This document shows positions 60,541 through 64,000 of a stretch of DNA of 64,000 nucleotides, in pieces. The DNA lies in contig NZ_AP028934.1 of the NCBI RefSeq assembly GCF_036323475.1, positions 1,798,001 to 1,862,000 on the forward strand, read 5' to 3'. The number at the start of each line of letters is the position of its first letter. Within the stretch, counting starts at the first letter, position 1. The translations under genes were made by a program, and so were the position numbers. The notes beneath the pieces were generated by a model. It was not told where the DNA came from, searched no databases, and saw nothing but the letters and a program-made list of their open reading frames with translations. This DNA is from Solobacterium moorei (GTDB taxonomy: Bacteria > Bacillota_I > Bacilli_A > Erysipelotrichales > Erysipelotrichaceae).

Positions 60541-62415
60541 TTATTTAGCGTTGTCTGCTGCGCTTTGTCCAGAAATTCTACCGAATACTACAAAGTCAGC
60601 TACTGCATTACCACCTAAACGGTTAGCACCATGAACACCACCAGTTACTTCACCAGCAGCGTATAATCCAGAGATAGCTTCTCCCTTTTCGTTTAATACT
60701 TCTGCCTTAGGATTGATTACAATACCACCCATTGTATGGTGAACAGCTGGTGTAATCTTAATCGCATAGTATGGAGCTGTAACCAATGGATTTGCGAAGC
60801 TTGTACGACCAAATTCTGTGTCACTCTTAGTTTCTACTGCTTGGTTCCAAGTATTCATTGTGCTTGTGAATGTAGCTTCATCAACACCCATAGCCTTTGC
60901 GAGTTCTTCATATGTAGCACCTGTTACTGTGTAACCAGACTTGATATAACCTGCAATAACTGCTGACTTATCAACCATTGACTGGTCAACAACTAACCAA
61001 GCACTCTTTTCTGGCTGTGCGATGATTGCAGCAGATACCTTATCACGTGTAGAAACTTCATCGTAGAATCTCTTACCTTCAGCGTTAACTAAGATAGCGC
61101 CGTCTCCACGAAGACCTTCTGTGATTAAGTGTGCATTGCCATCTTCTTCAATATGTACTGTTGGATGAATCTGGATCTGATCCATATCCACTGTTGCAGC
61201 ACCTGCTGCTGTAGCCATATCGATACCTTGACCCTGTGCACCTTCTGCATTTGTTGTCGCAAAGCCCTTTAATTCTGGCTTGTACTTTTCGACCATTTCA
61301 GCGTTCGCGCCAAATCCACCAGTTGCGATAACAACTGACTTCGCATTGATTGTCACCTTATGACCATCCTTACCTGTACCCTTAATACCAACTGCCTTAC
61401 CATCCTTCATGATGATTTCGTTCGCTGTTGTATCAAATAAGAACTGAACGTTACGATCCTGTAAATTCTTTTCTAAAATAGGAACAATGTATGCACCAAC
61501 AGCAGTTACCTTGCCATCAGCGTTTACTGGACGGTGAATTCTCTTAACAGATGCACCACCGAATGCGCCAACGTTCTTAACTTCAGCACCAATAGATGCT
61601 AACCACTCGATAGCGTCTGCAGAATTTTCCGCAAGAGCCTTAACGAGTTCTGGGTTGTTCTTACCCTTACCACCAATCATTGTATCTAATTCCATTAATT
61701 CAACAGAATCGAAATATCCCTGTGGATTTGCTTGATATGCATCCCATTGAGCCTTAACAGTAGCTACTAAAGCTGTGATTGTTGCGTTATCTGCGAACTT
61801 TTCTGCTGCTGTCTTTAATGTCTTTTCAACACCTGCAGATTCAGCGAACTCATTCTTATCTTGATATGGAGTCTTAGCGGCATTCATACCACCTGTTGAA
61901 CGTACAGAGTTACCACCTGCGATTGGTTGACTTTCTACTACGATAACCTTCTTTCCTGCATCTGTTGCAGTAATGGCAGCTGTCATACCAGCTCCACCTG
62001 CACCAACAATTACAACATCTACTGTTTCTTCAATATCCTTTGCCTTTGTCGTGCTTGTATTCTTACTTACTAAGTCTGATGGCTCAAGTCCTGCTTGTTT
62101 CAAAGCTGCTGTAGCTGCTTCAATAATAGCCTTAGATGTCTGTGTAGCCCCTGATACACCATCAACATCTAAAGAGTTTGCAGACACGATCTGTTCAGGT
62201 AATGCATCAGCAGCCTTTGAACCAATACCTGCTGTTTCATGAGACGCATCAACTTCTACCTTCGTGATTGTCTTGTCCTTGATTGTTAAAGTAACTTTAA
62301 CTGGATTTTCCTTGTCATGTCCATATGCTTCACCAGTGTATGTCTTAGCTGTTGAGCATCCTACAAGTGACAAAGCCATTGTTGCACTAGCTAATAATGC
62401 TGTTAACTTTTTCAT
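60541..62415 (-). CDS. Secreted FMN/FAD-dependent fumarate reductase-like lipoprotein, second copy
   Basis: The 624-residue lipoprotein (SLVGCS lipobox) has the same two-domain plan as the gene ending at 16641: an FMN domain with DGVSGATQTSKAI, whose Thr is the flavinylation site, then a FAD reductase domain (VDVVIVGAGGAGMTAA near 133; HRPVNADGKVTAVG near 320; HPTVHIEEDGNAHLITEGLR near 425; GGVHGANRLGGNAVADFV near the end). The HRP, HPTV and GANRLGGNA segments closely follow fumarate reductase/succinate dehydrogenase flavoproteins, so fumarate is the more likely acceptor here than for the first copy. GGGAGG precedes the start by four bases. Confidence 0.92.
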   Translation of the reverse strand: MKKLTALLASATMALSLVGCSTAKTYTGEAYGHDKENPVKVTLTIKDKTITKVEVDASHETAGIGSKAADALPEQIVSANSLDVDGVSGATQTSKAIIEAATAALKQAGLEPSDLVSKNTSTTKAKDIEETVDVVIVGAGGAGMTAAITATDAGKKVIVVESQPIAGGNSVRSTGGMNAAKTPYQDKNEFAESAGVEKTLKTAAEKFADNATITALVATVKAQWDAYQANPQGYFDSVELMELDTMIGGKGKNNPELVKALAENSADAIEWLASIGAEVKNVGAFGGASVKRIHRPVNADGKVTAVGAYIVPILEKNLQDRNVQFLFDTTANEIIMKDGKAVGIKGTGKDGHKVTINAKSVVIATGGFGANAEMVEKYKPELKGFATTNAEGAQGQGIDMATAAGAATVDMDQIQIHPTVHIEEDGNAHLITEGLRGDGAILVNAEGKRFYDEVSTRDKVSAAIIAQPEKSAWLVVDQSMVDKSAVIAGYIKSGYTVTGATYEELAKAMGVDEATFTSTMNTWNQAVETKSDTEFGRTSFANPLVTAPYYAIKITPAVHHTMGGIVINPKAEVLNEKGEAISGLYAAGEVTGGVHGANRLGGNAVADFVVFGRISGQSAADNAK

Positions 62416-62427
62416 TTTCCCTCCCTG

Positions 62428-62447
62428 TTATGAGTTATCCCTCATAA
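62428..62447. promoter_or_regulatory. Inverted repeat in the leader of the second flavin reductase gene
   Basis: TTATGAG/CTCATAA with a 6-bp spacer, close to the ribosome site; a possible operator or leader hairpin. A weak minus-strand promoter (TTGTAT, 17 bases, TACGAT) lies just upstream. Confidence 0.4.
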
Positions 62448-62555
62448 GCCATATTATCGTAACACTTTGGGTTTTATGATACAACCCATCACGATTGTCT
62501 AAATACAAAGTTTTATCACTAAAAATGATAGGTTTCCTTATTATCAAAATATGTA

Positions 62556-63461
62556 TTATGCGTTTTTTTCAATCTCTGCACGATTTTTACCCCAGAAGAA
62601 TAATGTAACTGTTCCAGGTCCTGTATGTGCACCAATAACTGGTCCGATATTGAAGATTGTAATCTTCCCTTTTGTATTTGGAAACTTCTCTTCAACTAAC
62701 GCTTTTACCGCATCAGCGTCCTCTAAACAATTACTATGAGAGATAAATATTTTCCAATTATAGTCATACCCATTCTCAGCGTATTCTTCCATTTTTTCTA
62801 CCATGGCACGAATCACTTTACGCTTGCCGTGAACTTTCTGGCGTACAACGAGTTTTCCTTCTGAATCCACCTGCATTAAAGGACAGATTCGCAACATACT
62901 GCCAATAGTTCCTGCAGTCTTTGAGATTCTTCCACCACGGATAAAGAAAGTTAAATCGCCTGAGAAAAACCATGCATGACATTCTAACTTGTGTGCTTCA
63001 ATCCACTCATGAAGTGTATCAATATCCATGCCAGATTCCTGTAGTTCCTTCGCCCTTTCAACAAGTAGTCCAAAGCCAGAAGAAGCATTCTTAGAATCCA
63101 CAACATAAATTTTGCGTTCCGGATATTTTTCGCGCATTACTTCCGCCGCCATGCGTGCAGAGTTATAGGTACCAGAGATTCCAGAAGATAATGTAAAGTG
63201 CAATAAGTCGTTTCCTTCTTGTAAGATACTCTCAAAAAATTCTTCATAACCAATCTGTTTCATCTGTGAAGTACGTGTCATTGCACCATCTACCATTGCC
63301 TGATAAAAGTTGCTTGCGGATACAGATTCAAATAGGTCATCTGTATAGGTTGTATCTGCTAGTTCATATTCAAAACATAAATATGGAATATTTCTTTCTT
63401 CAAAATATTTTTTATTTAAATCAGCTGGTGAACAAGTTGATATAACGTATGGTTTCATCAT
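62556..63461 (-). CDS. DegV-family fatty acid-binding protein
   Basis: The 301-residue protein matches DegV/FakB proteins, which hold a fatty acid for phosphorylation by FakA. The lipid head-group contacts are suggested by RTSQ near 62, FTLSSGISGTYNSA near 88 and the second domain GRISKTAGTIGSMLRICPL near 175. AAGGAGG lies seven bases before the first of two adjacent ATG codons. No fakA is nearby. Confidence 0.92.
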   Translation of the reverse strand: MMKPYVISTCSPADLNKKYFEERNIPYLCFEYELADTTYTDDLFESVSASNFYQAMVDGAMTRTSQMKQIGYEEFFESILQEGNDLLHFTLSSGISGTYNSARMAAEVMREKYPERKIYVVDSKNASSGFGLLVERAKELQESGMDIDTLHEWIEAHKLECHAWFFSGDLTFFIRGGRISKTAGTIGSMLRICPLMQVDSEGKLVVRQKVHGKRKVIRAMVEKMEEYAENGYDYNWKIFISHSNCLEDADAVKALVEEKFPNTKGKITIFNIGPVIGAHTGPGTVTLFFWGKNRAEIEKNA

Positions 63462-63494
63462 GTATGGTCCTCCTTTTAAAATAGAAATTTAAGG

Positions 63495-64000
63495 TCATTT
63501 TGTTTTAGGTGGTATTAAATTCTTTTGTTTTTCATGACATCCATTCACGAATGGACAACGATAACATTCTGGATTACGTGCATGGCAGAGATAACGACCA
63601 AAGAATATCATCTGATGATGGGTTTTGATCCAACAATCACGTGGAATTTTCCGCATCAGTTTACGTTCAATCTTTTCAACATCATCCTTCTGATAACAAA
63701 GACCAAGCCTTCTCGAAATCCTTGCAACGTGTGTGTCCACTGCAATACTTGGAATGTTGAAACATTCAGCCATAATGACATTAGCACACTTTCTACCAAT
63801 ACCCGGTAGAGTCGTTAACTCCTCCATCGTATGTGGCACTTCGCCATGAAACTGCTCTACAACACCTTGCGCAAACCCAACAATTTGTTTTGCCTTATTA
63901 CGATATAACCCTAAGGATGCGATATACTTTTCAATATCTTTGGTTGGTGCTTTGGCTAAGTCATATGGAGATGGATAAGCCTTAAATAACGCAGGTGTCA
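63495..64000 (-). CDS. nth: Endonuclease III, 5' end beyond window
   Basis: The frame is open to the right edge, so about 168 C-terminal codons are visible and the ATG at 63839 is internal. The helix-hairpin-helix TLPGIGRKCANVIM with the catalytic Lys, the following VDTHVARISRRLG with the catalytic Asp, and the [4Fe-4S] ligands CHARNPECYRCPFVNGC (C-x6-C-x2-C-x5-C) identify Nth, which excises oxidised pyrimidines. The active site is complete; only the N-terminal part is missing. Confidence 0.95.
   Translation of the reverse strand, partial: TPALFKAYPSPYDLAKAPTKDIEKYIASLGLYRNKAKQIVGFAQGVVEQFHGEVPHTMEELTTLPGIGRKCANVIMAECFNIPSIAVDTHVARISRRLGLCYQKDDVEKIERKLMRKIPRDCWIKTHHQMIFFGRYLCHARNPECYRCPFVNGCHEKQKNLIPPKTK

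Noticed and set aside
1-64000. tRNA, rRNA, tmRNA or CRISPR arrays
   Set aside because: I looked for conserved tRNA T-loop signals and regular spaced repeats by eye and saw none; a tRNA scan would settle this.

Overview
The window is a 64 kb piece of a low-GC Gram-positive (Bacillota) chromosome. Housekeeping genes lean toward an Erysipelotrichia-type organism, but that placement is inference from gene content and style; no rRNA gene is present. Supporting signs are the gpsB-rnpB and recU-pbp1A neighbourhoods, rny with ymdB, an RNase J2-like protein, a T-box, a BglG-type antiterminator and strong AAGGAGG ribosome sites. Most genes are on the minus strand.

Layout. 1-3.1 kb: a cut DUF1836 gene, an AT-rich ABC exporter and a zinc-ribbon membrane protein. 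3.1-4.7 kb: an IS3-family element inside the loop of the pyr operon terminator. 4.7-9.1 kb: the pyrimidine operon pyrC-pyrK-pyrD-pyrB-pyrI. 9.2-12.9 kb: rpsP-khpA-rimM-trmD, ffh and a small SSB-like gene. 13-16.4 kb: a cystathionine-type PLP enzyme, an orphan AbiEi-type regulator with a palindromic operator, a Cys-rich membrane peptide and a PucR-type regulator. 16.6-18.5 kb: the first of two secreted FMN/FAD reductase lipoproteins. 18.7-27.8 kb: a type I restriction-modification locus with two silent specificity cassettes in opposite orientations around a tyrosine recombinase, which is the signature of a shuffling specificity system. 28-31 kb: a tryptophan-type ABC importer under a T-box. 31-33 kb: a YtrA-like regulator with an ABC pair whose ATPase has an in-frame amber codon. 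33-39.5 kb: ftsK, an RNase J-like gene with lost metal ligands, miaB and nanE. 39.5-42.4 kb: a PTS operon with a RAT/terminator switch. 42.5-50.8 kb: ferredoxin, ymdB, rny, an IS1202-like element, an ABC-F ATPase behind an attenuator leader, PAP2, recA and pgsA. 51-58.4 kb: an IS110 element, rnpB, gpsB, recU, pbp1A and an IS30 element. 58.4-64 kb: a 53-residue gene, a ZIP transporter, an unknown protein, the second flavin lipoprotein, degV and a cut nth.

Regulation stands out. RNA-level switches include a Trp T-box, a RAT antiterminator and an ABC-F leader carrying a Met-Arg-Leu upstream ORF. DNA-level sites include the AbiEi palindrome and a triple 10-bp repeat in front of the GntR gene. Several mobile elements sit exactly in or next to transcription terminators. 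The most interesting systems are the shuffling type I specificity locus and the ABC-F leader. I found no CRISPR array, tRNA gene, rRNA gene or complete prophage.
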